A stretch of 64,000 nucleotides of DNA, taken from positions 4,322,331 through 4,386,330 of the forward strand of contig NZ_CP066370.1 of assembly GCF_016406325.1 (NCBI RefSeq), written 5' to 3'. Below the pieces are notes generated by a model, which was not told where the DNA came from, searched no databases, and saw nothing but the letters and a program-made list of their open reading frames with translations. A program made the translations under genes and the position numbers. Origin of the DNA: Shewanella putrefaciens (GTDB lineage Bacteria > Pseudomonadota > Gammaproteobacteria > Enterobacterales > Shewanellaceae). Below are positions 43,887 through 55,625 of the stretch, in pieces (within the stretch, counting starts at the first letter, position 1; the number at the start of each line of letters is the position of its first letter).

Positions 43887-44720
<834 letters not shown>

Positions 44721-45104
44721 TTAATTTTGCTTGAAATATAAAGAGGCTGTAAAAGGTACTATGAGGCTTAATGCATAACAGACAAACAAAGATGTAAAAT
44801 CTACATCTAACGTACTGAATACAAGTCCAAACAATACTATAGTTAACAGCAACTTTACCGCTTCCCCCAGGAAAAATGATTTAACAACTTTTCCCGATGA
44901 ACTTGCCCCCATATGAGAGAAAGCAAAGGTTGCGAATACAAAATTAGGGAGTACAGCGATTGAACCACCTGCTAATGCAGAATAGCCAAACTGAACTCCC
45001 CACACAGCGAAAAAGAGAATTGAAGCACCCCCAGCGACCGCCGCCTGCATCAACACCAATTTATAGGCTGACCACTGGCCACGACGCGCTAAAACCTTAC
45101 TCAA
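44721..45104 (-). CDS. atpI: ATP synthase subunit I
   Basis: AtpI helps assemble the c-ring. The 127-residue product has four membrane segments. The TTG at 45104 is chosen because GAGAGGAT lies just before it and the product then has the length of E. coli AtpI and starts (M)-S-K-V-L-A-R-R-G-Q; the frame stays open to 45176 without homology I recognise. It is the first gene of the nine-gene operon. Confidence 0.9.
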   Translation of the reverse strand: MSKVLARRGQWSAYKLVLMQAAVAGGASILFFAVWGVQFGYSALAGGSIAVLPNFVFATFAFSHMGASSSGKVVKSFFLGEAVKLLLTIVLFGLVFSTLDVDFTSLFVCYALSLIVPFTASLYFKQN

Positions 45105-45190
45105 TTCATCCTCTCCGCATTTATACTTTTTGTTTCGATGACCGGATGACAAATATCCGTATTTTTGTCGATGCACAAAAAGCTTGCGAA

Positions 45191-45218
45191 AGTATACCTT
45201 TTCACGCCTTCATTGCAA
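45191..45218 (-). promoter_or_regulatory. probable atp operon promoter
   Basis: On the minus strand TTGCAA and TATACT are 16 bases apart, ending 87 bases before the atpI start, in the parB-atpI gap. A short hairpin with a CGGAT/ATCCG stem lies in the leader. Confidence 0.65.
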
Positions 45219-45329
45219 CTTTGAGATAAGGAAAAACAACACTTTTAACGTGATATAGCGTCTAAACAGCCAAAATGTAAAATTAACATTTGTCACAAAT
45301 TTACATTAAAAACTGTTAATCTACAGACC

Positions 45330-46208
45330 TTAATGAATTTTGCTAAGAATTCCGTCTAATTCAGCCAGATTCTGATAGTTAATTACAATTTTACCTTTGC
45401 CCTTACTGCTGTGAGCAATAGAAACTTTGGCACCTAATCTTTCAATTAACTGCTGCTCTAAACGACAAACATCTTGATCTTTAGTCGTAGTTTCGGCTTG
45501 TTTAGGCGGATTTAAGGTTTGGTTAATCAATCGTTCAGTTTCGCGAACGGTTAATTCCTTAGCTGCTACTAATCTTGCTAAATTTGTTTGTTCTTCACCC
45601 TCAATTGCTAACAAGGCGCGAGCATGACCCATATCGATATCGCCATACTCGAGTAAACGCTTTACTGGCTCATTTAAGCCATTTAAACGCAACAAATTAG
45701 ATACACTCGCTCTGGATTTTCCCACAACATCGGCAACCTGTTGGTGAGTCAGTTCAAATTCTTGCATTAAACGTTGTAATGCAATGGCTTCTTCCATGGC
45801 ATTAAGATCTTCTCGTTGAATATTTTCAATAAGAGCGATAGCAATTGCAGCTTCATCAAGCACTTGCTTAACAATACAAGGAATTTTATCAATACCAGCA
45901 AGTTGTGATGCGCGCCAGCGGCGTTCACCTGCAATGATCTCATATTGGGTATCATTCACTTGACGTACAACAATAGGCTGGATAATACCTTGATTACGTA
46001 TGGAATGAGCTAACTCTTCTAATGCCTCAGGGGACATATCCTTACGCGGCTGATACTTCCCAGGCTGCAACAGGTCGAGATCAAGATGTATAAGTTCTTC
46101 ATTTTTATCAATAACAGCCATTTCATCTGTGTGCTTTTTACTGGCAGCATGACTGTTACTCAGCAGGGCATCTAACCCTTTACCTAACCCTCTTTTCTTT
46201 AACGTCAT
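45330..46208 (-). CDS. parB: chromosome partitioning protein ParB
   Basis: ParB binds parS sites and spreads near the origin to direct segregation. The 292-residue protein has a basic N-terminus (K-R-G-L-G-K-G-L-D-A-L-L), the CTP-binding N-domain with G-E-R-R-W-R-A-S and E-N-I-Q-R-E-D-L-N-x-x-E-E-A, an HTH (V-A-D-V-V-G-K-S-R-A-S-V-S-N) and a C-terminal dimer domain. It follows parA by 9 bases. Confidence 0.96.
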   Translation of the reverse strand: MTLKKRGLGKGLDALLSNSHAASKKHTDEMAVIDKNEELIHLDLDLLQPGKYQPRKDMSPEALEELAHSIRNQGIIQPIVVRQVNDTQYEIIAGERRWRASQLAGIDKIPCIVKQVLDEAAIAIALIENIQREDLNAMEEAIALQRLMQEFELTHQQVADVVGKSRASVSNLLRLNGLNEPVKRLLEYGDIDMGHARALLAIEGEEQTNLARLVAAKELTVRETERLINQTLNPPKQAETTTKDQDVCRLEQQLIERLGAKVSIAHSSKGKGKIVINYQNLAELDGILSKIH

Positions 46209-46217
46209 GGTTATCCT

Positions 46218-47006
46218 TTACGCTTGCTTAGCCTGATTTTTCTGTTCTGAGCGGCGGATCATCTCACCTGCGAGTGCAAGATATGCCTTAGCACCTGCGC
46301 TGGATTTATCGTAATACATCGCTGGCGCGCCAAAACTTGGTGCTTCTGCCAGCCTCACATTACGAGGGATCACGGTGCGATATACTTTATCCCCAAAATG
46401 TTGTTTTAGCTGATCTGACACATCATTAGATAATCGATTACGGGGATCGTACATAGTGCGCAAAATCCCTTCTATACCCAAACCTGGATTAACAAAAGCG
46501 GCTAATTTGGTTATGGTATCGATAAGTGCAGTTAAGCCTTCGAGCGCAAAATATTCACACTGCATTGGCACTAGCACTGAATCTGCGGCAGACATCGCAT
46601 TAACAGTCAGCATATTCAATGAAGGGGGACAATCGATGAAGATATAATCATATTGATCTTTTATCGGTGCCAAAGCATTACGTAAACGGATCTCACGGGC
46701 AAAAAACTCCATTAGTTTAATTTCAGCAGCCGTCACATCGCCATTACTGGCAATAAGATCATATTTACCCGCGGTATTTTTGACTACGATCTCATCAAAT
46801 GGCTTATCTTCAACCAAGAGTTCATAAGCTGTATTTTCGACATCGTACTTATCGACACCACTGCCCATTGTGGCATTACCTTGTGGATCGAGATCTATCA
46901 GTAGCACTTTGCGTTTTGTTGCAGCTAATGAAGCAGCCAAGTTAACGCAAGTAGTTGTTTTTCCTACGCCACCTTTCTGGTTAGCCACGGCAATTACTTT
47001 ACCCAC
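46218..47006 (-). CDS. parA: chromosome partitioning ATPase ParA (Soj)
   Basis: ParA is a deviant Walker ATPase that moves ParB-bound origins. The 262-residue product starts [17 protein letters not shown] and has the Walker B region D-C-P-P-S-L. It lies directly upstream of parB and 74 bases after rsmG. Confidence 0.96.
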   Translation of the reverse strand: MGKVIAVANQKGGVGKTTTCVNLAASLAATKRKVLLIDLDPQGNATMGSGVDKYDVENTAYELLVEDKPFDEIVVKNTAGKYDLIASNGDVTAAEIKLMEFFAREIRLRNALAPIKDQYDYIFIDCPPSLNMLTVNAMSAADSVLVPMQCEYFALEGLTALIDTITKLAAFVNPGLGIEGILRTMYDPRNRLSNDVSDQLKQHFGDKVYRTVIPRNVRLAEAPSFGAPAMYYDKSSAGAKAYLALAGEMIRRSEQKNQAKQA

Positions 47007-47080
47007 AATATCACCCTGTATGTAAATTCTGGTTTATTGCCTACTTAAAAATCCACACAATAGGAGGAACTTTAAGCCTG

Positions 47081-47701
47081 TTATTCTTTGATAATCTTTA
47101 ATAAATGACGCTGTTCATCGAGTTTTGGTACTTTAAGTTCGATGATTTCTTTAATAACAAATCCGCTGGGCATTTGTTGCAATTCTTCGTCGTTCAATTG
47201 GCCTTTTAACGCATAAAACAGCCCATTCTCAGCAGGTAAATGATGACACCAACTCAGCATATCTTGAATGGATGCAAAAGCGCGGCTCAGTACACCATCA
47301 AATTGTTGTTCAGCTTGATAGGCTTCGACACGGCTTTCAACTGAACTGATATTGCGGATCCCTAATTCAAAGGCCACTTGTTTTTGAAAACGAATACGTT
47401 TTCCTAAGCTATCGAGCAACACAAAGGTTTTATTTGGATTCATAATCGCTAAAGGAATACCAGGTAAACCAGGGCCAGTACCAACATCGATAAAGCGTTC
47501 CCCCTGTAAATGCTTTGATACGACTAAGCTATCCATAATATGACGGACAAGCATAGCCTCAGGATCTCTCACAGATGTCAGATTGTAGGCTTTATTCCAC
47601 TTGTTGAGCATGCCAACAAAATCAATTAGTTGTTTTTTCTGCTCCGCTGTAGCGGACAGATTAATTTCGGCTAAATAAGCCTCTAACTGGGCTGATAACA
47701 C
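47081..47701 (-). CDS. rsmG: 16S rRNA (guanine-527-N7)-methyltransferase
   Basis: RsmG (GidB) methylates G527 of 16S rRNA. The 206-residue SAM-dependent enzyme has motif [16 protein letters not shown] and [11 protein letters not shown]. Loss of this gene gives low-level streptomycin resistance in other bacteria. It lies between mnmG and parA, as is usual near oriC. Confidence 0.95.
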   Translation of the reverse strand: MLSAQLEAYLAEINLSATAEQKKQLIDFVGMLNKWNKAYNLTSVRDPEAMLVRHIMDSLVVSKHLQGERFIDVGTGPGLPGIPLAIMNPNKTFVLLDSLGKRIRFQKQVAFELGIRNISSVESRVEAYQAEQQFDGVLSRAFASIQDMLSWCHHLPAENGLFYALKGQLNDEELQQMPSGFVIKEIIELKVPKLDEQRHLLKIIKE

Positions 47702-47763
47702 TAAGCAACCTCAACAAAAATACGATTATAAATTCGAAGGCTATTATGAAGCCCTGAAACGTC

Positions 47764-47789
47764 GAAGGGAAGCCTGAATGCTTCCCTTC
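47764..47789 (-). repeat. perfect hairpin between mnmG and rsmG
   Basis: GAAGGGAAGC and GCTTCCCTTC form a 10-bp stem with a six-base loop in the 117-base mnmG-rsmG gap. No T run follows, so it may set the mnmG/rsmG transcript ratio or stabilise an mRNA end. Confidence 0.5.
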
Positions 47790-47818
47790 TGCGACCAAAC
47801 TATCGATTAAGCTAGCTT

Positions 47819-49708
47819 TTACGCGCTCTTACGTAATAAGCCACGCTTTTTAAGATGCACAAGTAAAATTGAAATTGCTGCTGGAGTGACTCCAGAGATC
47901 CTTGATGCTTGACCTATCGTTTCAGGTTTATGGCTATTCAATTTAGCGATAACTTCATTTGATAAACCAGGAACTTCTTTATAATCAAGGTGTAATGGTA
48001 AACCTGTGTTTTCATTACGTACGGCTTTATTGATCTCTTCTTGCTGACGCTGAATATAACCAGAGTATTTTACTTGGATTTGTACTTGTTCAGCGGCCAG
48101 TGGATCTTCAAGTCCTGGACCAAAACCTTCGATCTGCATCAACTTGCTGTAATCCATTTCTGGACGACGCAGTAATTCTTCAAATGACGCTTCGCGAGAG
48201 ATCGGCGTATTCAAGTGTGGGTTTAATGCATGGATCAAAGGTGAATTTGGATGCACCCATTGAGCACGTAAACGTTGTAATTCAAGTTCAATCGACTCTA
48301 ATTTTTCACTAAATGCCGCCCAGCGAGTGTCATCCACTAAACCTAATTCACGACCTTTTGCCGTTAAGCGAATATCAGCGTTATCTTCACGGAGTAACAA
48401 ACGGTATTCCGCACGGCTAGTAAACATGCGGTACGGTTCTTTGGTCCCTAGAGTCGATAGATCATCAACTAGCACCCCAAGATACGCTTCGTCACGGCGT
48501 GGGCACCAAGCATCTTTGCCCTGAACCTGCAATGAAGCGTTCATCCCTGCTAATAGGCCTTGAGCAGCGGCTTCTTCATATCCCGTTGTGCCATTAATTT
48601 GACCAGCGAAAAATAAACCATTGATCGTTTTTGTTTCTAATGAGTTTTTAAGATCTCGTGGATCAAAATAATCATATTCGATTGCATATCCTGGACGGAC
48701 AATTTCTGCATTTTCCATCCCTTTGATTGAGCGAACTAAATTCAACTGTACATCAAAGGGGAGGCTGGTCGAAATCCCGTTAGGGTAGATTTCTGTCGTA
48801 TTTAGCCCTTCTGGTTCGATAAAGATCTGATGTGAAGATTTATCTGAAAAACGATGAATTTTATCTTCAATTGAAGGGCAATAACGTGGACCAATACCTT
48901 CAATAACACCTGAATACATAGGACTTCTGTCTAAACCACCACGAATAATTTCATGGGTTTTTTCATTGGTATGAGTGATCCAGCAAGAAATTTGTTTAGG
49001 GTGATGGCTTACATCCCCCATAAATGACATTACGGGTAATGGAGAATCACCTTTTTGTTCTGCCATTTGCGAAAAATCAATAGTATTTGCATCAATACGT
49101 GGTGGAGTGCCGGTTTTTAAACGACCAACACGAATAGGTAATTCACGTAAACGATTTGCTAAGGCTATCGCAGGTGGATCGCCTGCACGACCTCCACTGT
49201 AGTTTTCTAGACCTATGTGGATTTTTCCGCTTAAAAAGGTACCAGTTGTCAACACTATTGCTGGTGATTCAAAGGCTAAACCCATTTGAGTAACAACACC
49301 AACAACACGATCGTTTTCGACAATCAAATCATCTACAGCTTGTTGAAATATCCGTAAATTAGCTTGATTTTGCAGTATATTTTGGATTTTTTGACGATAT
49401 AAAGCACGGTCAGCTTGAGCTCGTGTCGCTCTAACGGCGGGGCCTTTGCTTGAGTTTAAGGTACGAAATTGGATCCCAGCATAGTCGGTTGCGATCGCCA
49501 TTGCACCGCCTAAAGCATCTATTTCTTTTACTAAATGACCTTTACCGATACCACCAATTGCTGGGTTACATGACATTTGTCCTAACGTATCAATATTATG
49601 CGTTAGCAATAATGTTTTTGAGCCCATTCTTGCAGCTGCTAATGCGGCTTCAGTTCCGGCATGACCACCACCAACAACAATAACATCAAACCGTTCATGA
49701 AAATGCAT
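47819..49708 (-). CDS. mnmG: tRNA uridine-34 5-carboxymethylaminomethyl modification enzyme MnmG (GidA)
   Basis: With MnmE, this FAD enzyme adds the cmnm5 group at wobble uridine 34. The 629-residue product has the FAD motif [12 protein letters not shown], the family signature [11 protein letters not shown] and [15 protein letters not shown]. It begins right next to oriC. Its partner gene mnmE lies about 10 kb to the right, beyond an inserted efflux cassette. Confidence 0.97.
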   Translation of the reverse strand: MHFHERFDVIVVGGGHAGTEAALAAARMGSKTLLLTHNIDTLGQMSCNPAIGGIGKGHLVKEIDALGGAMAIATDYAGIQFRTLNSSKGPAVRATRAQADRALYRQKIQNILQNQANLRIFQQAVDDLIVENDRVVGVVTQMGLAFESPAIVLTTGTFLSGKIHIGLENYSGGRAGDPPAIALANRLRELPIRVGRLKTGTPPRIDANTIDFSQMAEQKGDSPLPVMSFMGDVSHHPKQISCWITHTNEKTHEIIRGGLDRSPMYSGVIEGIGPRYCPSIEDKIHRFSDKSSHQIFIEPEGLNTTEIYPNGISTSLPFDVQLNLVRSIKGMENAEIVRPGYAIEYDYFDPRDLKNSLETKTINGLFFAGQINGTTGYEEAAAQGLLAGMNASLQVQGKDAWCPRRDEAYLGVLVDDLSTLGTKEPYRMFTSRAEYRLLLREDNADIRLTAKGRELGLVDDTRWAAFSEKLESIELELQRLRAQWVHPNSPLIHALNPHLNTPISREASFEELLRRPEMDYSKLMQIEGFGPGLEDPLAAEQVQIQVKYSGYIQRQQEEINKAVRNENTGLPLHLDYKEVPGLSNEVIAKLNSHKPETIGQASRISGVTPAAISILLVHLKKRGLLRKSA

Positions 49709-49789
49709 GACACAACCTTTAATAACTTAAGAGACTAAACACGAGCCGAGTATTTTAGCATTTGCTTTGAGCTAGGTGAATGATCATTT

Positions 49790-50110
49790 TACGTTGAAAG
49801 ATCGAATTGATCCGGACTAATAGATCTTAAGATCTTTATATAGATCTTCTTATTATGTTTACTATTAGGATCGCAGTTTTCTGTGCATAAGCCTAATTAG
49901 CTATATAAATCATAATATAACGAGATCGCGATCCTGTGATCTGCTAGCGATCTAACCTCATATAACATGGGGATAGATCGACTACTTATCCACAAGGAGG
50001 ATCTTTAAGCTGATCCCTTTGTGAATAGCACAGAGGTTGATCAGATCTAAATAATAGCTTATCCACATATTTATACATTAAATGATTAATATGTGGATAA
50101 ATATGATCTA
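49790..50110. other. oriC: chromosomal replication origin oriC
   Basis: The mnmG-mioC gap holds DnaA boxes TTATCCACA at 49986-49994 and 50059-50067, TGTGGATAA at 50092-50100, and a variant TGTGCATAA at 49882-49890 that takes the place of E. coli box R1. To the left lies an AT-rich unwinding region with 13-mer-like GATCTTTATATAG and GATCTTCTTATTA, followed by TATTAGGATCGCA as in E. coli. At least 17 GATC sites are packed into about 370 bases. Confidence 0.93.
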
Positions 50111-50147
50111 AACTGTGTGTTATTCTGAATATAATCAAAATTTGATC

Positions 50148-50588
50148 TTAAATTATATCTTGCCATTGGCTTAACCATGCGAGGGCTGGGTCTTCTGGAA
50201 CGGGATCTTGCTGTACATCGATCTGGATCTTATCCACAAATGCTTTTCCACCACAGCTTTCTATAGCGTAGATCAGTTTTTCTGGGCCTTGGCAGAAGGT
50301 GTCATAACTTGAGTCACCAATAGCACATAAAGCAAATTGTATATGGCTAAGATCAGGGGTGTGGAGCATTATTTCAGAGCAAAATGGTTGAATATTGTCA
50401 GGTAGATCGCCTGCTCCATGGGTCGAACAAACGATGATCCAAAGATGTTTAGAATCTAATTCACTCAAATTAGGGGAGAGATAAAGGCTAACTTGATGCC
50501 CTAATGCTTCTAATTGAGACATCATTTCATCGGCAATATATTCACTGCCACCTAATGTTGTTCCTACTAATATTGCTATGTTTGTCAT
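50148..50588 (-). CDS. mioC: flavodoxin-like protein MioC
   Basis: MioC is an FMN flavodoxin first linked to biotin synthase activity, and its transcription passes into oriC. The 146-residue product has the flavodoxin phosphate loop G-T-T-L-G-G-S-E and the later S-T-H-G-A-G-D-L-P-D-N and G-D-S-S-Y loops. The start at 50588 is chosen by family length; the frame continues seven codons upstream. Confidence 0.92.
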   Translation of the reverse strand: MTNIAILVGTTLGGSEYIADEMMSQLEALGHQVSLYLSPNLSELDSKHLWIIVCSTHGAGDLPDNIQPFCSEIMLHTPDLSHIQFALCAIGDSSYDTFCQGPEKLIYAIESCGGKAFVDKIQIDVQQDPVPEDPALAWLSQWQDII

Positions 50589-50769
50589 TATTACAACTCT
50601 CTTGATCATTAAATATCTAGTATTTGATACTGTACTTGCTTAGGATTTTTTCCGTTTTTTGGATAAATTTGGCACAGCTAACATCTGGTCTGTTAGTATT
50701 CTTTGCTGCATATTCTCGCTTTAAATTCATAACCTGACAGTTTTTATAACAATTATAATAGGACAATCG

Positions 50770-52323
50770 ATGACAACTCCTGTTCATGCGCCACAGTGGC
50801 CACGTCAAATCCCTTACATTATTGCCAGTGAAGCTTGCGAGCGTTTTAGCTTTTACGGTATGAGAAATATTCTAACACCATTCCTGATGACTGCGCTGTT
50901 GCTGTCTATCCCTGAAGATCTTCGTGGGGCAGTCGCTAAGGATGTATTCCATTCATTTGTTATAGGGGTCTATTTTTTTCCGCTACTAGGAGGCTGGATT
51001 GCGGATCGTTTTTTCGGTAAGTACAACACGATTCTGTGGTTGAGTTTACTTTATTGTGTTGGTCATGCTTTTTTGGCCATCTTTGAACACAGTATTCAAG
51101 GGTTTTATACGGGATTATTTTTGATCGCATTAGGGTCGGGTGGTATTAAACCCTTAGTTTCTTCCTTTATGGGTGATCAGTTTGATCAAACGAACAAATC
51201 ATTAGCACAAAAAGCGTTTGATATGTTTTATTTTACGATTAATTTTGGATCCTTTTTTGCCTCATTATCTATGCCGCTTCTATTAAAAAACTATGGGGCT
51301 GCTGTTGCATTTGGGATCCCAGGAATATTGATGTTCATCGCTACAGTATTCTTCTGGTTAGGTCGCAAGCGTTATGTGCATATGCCACCCGAACCTAAAA
51401 ATCCCCATGGTTTCTTACCTGTTATTCGCACTGCATTACTGACTAAAGTGGCTGGCCAAGCGAATGTGGGGCTAGTTTTAGCGTTAATTGGGTGTATTTC
51501 TGCTGCCTATGCTTTAGTGAATATTCCAACACTGGGGATTGTTGCAGGTTTATGTAGTGCGCTTGTACTACTGATGGGATTCACGGGTGTTGGTGCTTCG
51601 TTGCAACTTGAGCGTGCCAGAGGGATACATCCTGATATTGCGGTTGATGGTGTGCGCTCGGTGTTACGTATTTTAGTGCTATTTGCTTTAGTTACGCCAT
51701 TTTGGTCTTTGTTTGATCAAAAGGCTTCAACTTGGATTTTGCAGGCCAATGATATGTCTAAACCGCAATGGTTTGAACCTGCGATGATGCAAGCATTGAA
51801 TCCATTATTAGTCATGTTACTGATCCCATTTAATAATTTTGTGCTATATCCAGCTATTGAGCGTATGGGGATAAAGTTAACTGCACTGCGTAAAATGGGG
51901 GCGGGTATCGCGATCACTGGTTTAAGTTGGATTGTGGTAGGGAGCATTCAATTAGTCATGGATGGAGGATCGGTGCTCTCTATTTTTTGGCAAATTTTAC
52001 CTTATGCTCTTCTAACATTTGGCGAGGTATTAGTTTCTGCTACTGGATTAGAATTTGCCTATAGCCAAGCCCCAAAGGCTATGAAAGGTACTATTATGAG
52101 TTTTTGGACTTTGTCGGTTACTGTCGGTAACTTATGGGTATTACTTGCTAATGTTAGTGTAAAAAGTCCGGCGGTCACTGAACAAATAGCTCAAACAGGG
52201 ATCAGCATTACTGCTTTTCAGATGTTTTTCTTCGCAGGTTTTGCCATCTTGGCGGCATTGATATTTGCGCTTTATGCCAGATCCTACCAGATGCAAGATC
52301 ACTATCGCCAAGTTGAATCTTAA
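50770..52323 (+). CDS. POT family proton-dependent oligopeptide transporter
   Basis: The 517-residue protein has about 14 membrane segments and the POT signatures E-x-C-E-R-F-S-F-Y-G-M-R near the N-terminus and G-S-G-G-I-K-P in helix 4, followed by G-D-Q-F. It should import di- or tripeptides with protons, like DtpA/DtpB. It is a single gene divergent from mioC. An imperfect stem (AGTAAGC...GCTTATTACT) follows at 52401-52438 without a T run. Confidence 0.9.
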   Translation: MTTPVHAPQWPRQIPYIIASEACERFSFYGMRNILTPFLMTALLLSIPEDLRGAVAKDVFHSFVIGVYFFPLLGGWIADRFFGKYNTILWLSLLYCVGHAFLAIFEHSIQGFYTGLFLIALGSGGIKPLVSSFMGDQFDQTNKSLAQKAFDMFYFTINFGSFFASLSMPLLLKNYGAAVAFGIPGILMFIATVFFWLGRKRYVHMPPEPKNPHGFLPVIRTALLTKVAGQANVGLVLALIGCISAAYALVNIPTLGIVAGLCSALVLLMGFTGVGASLQLERARGIHPDIAVDGVRSVLRILVLFALVTPFWSLFDQKASTWILQANDMSKPQWFEPAMMQALNPLLVMLLIPFNNFVLYPAIERMGIKLTALRKMGAGIAITGLSWIVVGSIQLVMDGGSVLSIFWQILPYALLTFGEVLVSATGLEFAYSQAPKAMKGTIMSFWTLSVTVGNLWVLLANVSVKSPAVTEQIAQTGISITAFQMFFFAGFAILAALIFALYARSYQMQDHYRQVES

Positions 52324-52477
52324 TTTAGCTAATAAGTGGCAATATTCAGTTCTAGATATAAAAATATTTATTATTGTTTGGTTGCGCCACTACATGATAG
52401 TAGTAAGCCAGCCGTTGTTAGGGCTAGCTTATTACTGTTCAGTGGGGATCGTAGGAGTCTTCACTCAGTATAGGTGT

Positions 52478-55400
52478 TTATCCTTTGGCCGTTTTGGAAT
52501 GATTACGTCTTCCTAGCCAGGCACTCAAACGCTCTTGTCTGCCGATGACAAAGACAAAAAATGCCGGTACGAAGAATATTGCCAGCAAGGTGCCACTGAG
52601 CATGCCACCGAATACGCCAGTACCTATAGCATGCTGAGTTTCGGCGCTGGCGCCGCTCGCAAGCATTAAGGGCACCACTCCGAGAGTAAATGCCAGTGAC
52701 GTCATCAAAATTGGACGCAGACGCAGGCGTGCAGCGGTCACTGCAGCGTCTATCAGCGTATGGCCCTCGGCGTGCAGTTGGCGGGCGAATTCGACGATGA
52801 GGATAGCGTTTTTTGCCGATAGGCCGATGATGGTGATCATTCCCACCTTGAAGAACACATCGTTAGGCATATCACGCAATATTACTGCCGTTACCGCGCC
52901 CAGCAGACCCAGCGGCACGACCAACATCACCGAAAGTGGGATCGACCAGCTTTCGTACAACGCAGCGAGTACCAGAAATACTACTAGAGCGGACAGCAAC
53001 ATTAGCAACGGTGCCTGCGCCGTCGATTGGCGCTCTTGCAATGATGCCCCCGTCCAAGCTATCGCGAACCCTTGTGGCAACTGCGCCACTAAGCGTTCCA
53101 TCTCTGCCATCGCTGCGCCGCTGGAAACGCCTGCTGCCGCGCCGCCGGAAATACGCATAGCAGGGAAGCCCTGAAAGCGCATCATTTGCTGTGGTGACTC
53201 TTTCCATTCAGCCGTCACTACTTCCCGTAGAGGCACCATGCCACCACTTGAATTACGCACGCGCAGGCTGAGCACGTCGTCCAATTGCATTCGTGCCGTA
53301 GCGTCGGCCTGCAGTATGACCTGCTGCATACGTCCATTATTTGGGAAATCATTGACATACAGTGATCCCATGGCCGCCGAAAGTGTGCTGCTGACCGCGG
53401 CGAAGGACAGACCCATAGCCTCGGCTTTTGACCTATTGATATTCAGGCTAATGCTCTCACCGGGCGGTAGGCCATCTGGGTAGACATCGCTGACCACCTC
53501 GCTCTGCGCAGCCAGTGCCAGCAATTGTGTCTGTGCAGCTATCAATGCAGCCTCGCCCCGGTTAGCTCTATCCTGCAGGAACAGAGTGAAACCGGAGGAT
53601 GTGCCCAGCTCGTCGATGGCTGGTGGCATCAGGCTCATCACTGTGCCTTCAACGTTATCAGCCATAGCTTGCTGCGCCAGTGCCGCTTCTTCGGCAGCCG
53701 TAGCACCATTACGCTGATCCCAATCTTTGAGCATAGTGAAGGCCATGGCTGCATTGGGGCCGGAGCCTGCAAAGCTAAAGCCCAGCACTACCATATTTGC
53801 ATCCAGCGTTGGGCGCGATGCGACGTGCGCCTCGTAGGCTTTGACCACATCCAGCGTGCGCTCGCTAGTAGCGCCTGTGGGTAATTGGATGGAGGTCATG
53901 AAATAGCCTTGATCCTCTTCTGGTAGAAAGGACGACGGCAATTGCCCAGCAGCGAGGATCAGCACCATGCAGAGTACGGCAAATGCCGCCATCATACGTC
54001 CACTGCGTCCAACCAATCGTGCTACGCGTTCACTGTAGCCTGCGGTGAGGCGCTCGAACCTCCGGTTGAATGCACCGAAGAAACCGCCTTTTTGATGGTG
54101 ATTAGCACTAACTGGGCGCAGTAGCGTGGCGCATAGTGCTGGCGTTAGGGTCAGGGCGAGGAAGGCCGAAAACAGAATAGACACCGCCATCGACAATGTG
54201 AATTGTTGGTAGATCACTCCCACCGAGCCGCTACCGAAGGCCATGGGGATGAATACTGCGGTCAGCACTAGCGTGATACCGATCACCGCGCCGGTAATTT
54301 CCTTCATCGCCTGTGAGGTTGCCTCTCGCGGCGACAGTCCTTGGGTAGCCATCAGTCGCTCAACGTTTTCCACCACCACAATAGCATCGTCAACAATAAT
54401 GCCAATGGCCAGCACCATGCCGAACATGGTCAGCGAGTTGATTGAGAAGCCTGCCAGTAACATCACCGCGAAGGTACCGAGTAGTGCTATGGGCGCGACG
54501 ATAGCTGGTATAAGTGTGTAGCGCAGGTTCTGCAGGAACAGGAACATCACCATAAATACCAGCGCCATAGCTTCAAACAGGGTATAGATTACTTTTTCGA
54601 TAGACACTTTGACGAAGGGGGCGGTATCGAATGGCACTGAGTAGTTCATGCCAGCAGGCATACTCAGCGCCAGTTCGGCTAGACGTTCACGTACTGCAGA
54701 AGCTGTGCGTACAGCGTTGGCTCCTGGCGAGAGTTGGATAGCAGCACTGGTCGCCGCCACACCATTTTCACGGTTAGAAAATCCATAGGACTGAGCGCCA
54801 AGCTCGACCCGAGCCACATCACCGAGAACCAATTTTGCGCCATCGGCACCGGCACGTAGGACGATAGCAGCGAACTCCTCGGGTATGCTGAGTTGTCCTT
54901 GCACTGTTAGGGGGACCGTCAGTCGTTGTCCCTGTAAGACAGGTTCATCACCGAGTCGCCCTGGGGCTATTTGTGCGTTCTGCTGCTCGATAGCTGTAGC
55001 AAGGTCGTTCATTGTCAGGCCATAGGCGGTGAGTTTATTCGGGTCGACCCAGACGCGCATGGCTTGCTCGGCACCGAATAATTGCACGCGACCAACACCG
55101 TCGATTCGACGCAGCTCCTCGACAATATTGCGCGCCAAATAGTCGTTTAGCGCGATTTCGTCGAATTGGCCGTTAGGTGAGGTCATACCAATCATCATCA
55201 AAAAGCTTGAAGCGGCCGATTCAACCTGCAGACCGCTCTGCCGTACAACTTGAGGTAGGCGTGGTTCGACAGCCTTAATGCGGTTTTGCACGTCCACTTG
55301 GGCCATTTCAGCATTCGTGCCCGGTTTAAAGGTGGCGGTTATTTGTGCACTGCCCGAGCTGTCAACTGATGATTCGAAGTACAGTAAATTCTTCACTCCC

Positions 55401-55609
55401 GACAATTCGCGCTCGACTAGGCTTACTACAGAGTCATTAAGTGTCTGTGGCGTGGCTCCTGGATAAGCGGCATAAATGCTCACCGACACAGGTGCCACTG
55501 ATGGGTAGCGGGATATGGGTAATTGTGGAATGGCGATGACGCCAATCAGTACGATAAATAAGGCTATCACCCAAGCAAATACTGGGCGATTGATGAAAAA
55601 CTGCGGCAT
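52478..55609 (-). CDS. RND multidrug efflux transporter permease (AcrB/AdeB-like)
   Basis: The 1043-residue inner-membrane pump starts M-P-Q-F-F-I-N-R-P-V-F-A-W-V, has 12 membrane segments with two large periplasmic loops, and holds the proton-relay Asp pair in I-V-D-D-A-I-V-V-V-E-N-V-E-R. This is the hydrophobe/amphiphile exporter class. It follows the membrane fusion protein by 16 bases. No outer-membrane channel gene is present, so it likely uses a TolC homologue from elsewhere. By eye the gene is more GC-rich than the flanking core genes. Confidence 0.94.
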   Translation of the reverse strand: MPQFFINRPVFAWVIALFIVLIGVIAIPQLPISRYPSVAPVSVSIYAAYPGATPQTLNDSVVSLVERELSGVKNLLYFESSVDSSGSAQITATFKPGTNAEMAQVDVQNRIKAVEPRLPQVVRQSGLQVESAASSFLMMIGMTSPNGQFDEIALNDYLARNIVEELRRIDGVGRVQLFGAEQAMRVWVDPNKLTAYGLTMNDLATAIEQQNAQIAPGRLGDEPVLQGQRLTVPLTVQGQLSIPEEFAAIVLRAGADGAKLVLGDVARVELGAQSYGFSNRENGVAATSAAIQLSPGANAVRTASAVRERLAELALSMPAGMNYSVPFDTAPFVKVSIEKVIYTLFEAMALVFMVMFLFLQNLRYTLIPAIVAPIALLGTFAVMLLAGFSINSLTMFGMVLAIGIIVDDAIVVVENVERLMATQGLSPREATSQAMKEITGAVIGITLVLTAVFIPMAFGSGSVGVIYQQFTLSMAVSILFSAFLALTLTPALCATLLRPVSANHHQKGGFFGAFNRRFERLTAGYSERVARLVGRSGRMMAAFAVLCMVLILAAGQLPSSFLPEEDQGYFMTSIQLPTGATSERTLDVVKAYEAHVASRPTLDANMVVLGFSFAGSGPNAAMAFTMLKDWDQRNGATAAEEAALAQQAMADNVEGTVMSLMPPAIDELGTSSGFTLFLQDRANRGEAALIAAQTQLLALAAQSEVVSDVYPDGLPPGESISLNINRSKAEAMGLSFAAVSSTLSAAMGSLYVNDFPNNGRMQQVILQADATARMQLDDVLSLRVRNSSGGMVPLREVVTAEWKESPQQMMRFQGFPAMRISGGAAAGVSSGAAMAEMERLVAQLPQGFAIAWTGASLQERQSTAQAPLLMLLSALVVFLVLAALYESWSIPLSVMLVVPLGLLGAVTAVILRDMPNDVFFKVGMITIIGLSAKNAILIVEFARQLHAEGHTLIDAAVTAARLRLRPILMTSLAFTLGVVPLMLASGASAETQHAIGTGVFGGMLSGTLLAIFFVPAFFVFVIGRQERLSAWLGRRNHSKTAKG

Positions 55610-55625
55610 GGCGACTTCTCCAAAT

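Noticed and set aside
45330..49708. parS sites near parAB
   Set aside because: I looked for TGTTTCACGTGAAACA-like palindromes in this part of the window and saw none; they may lie outside it.
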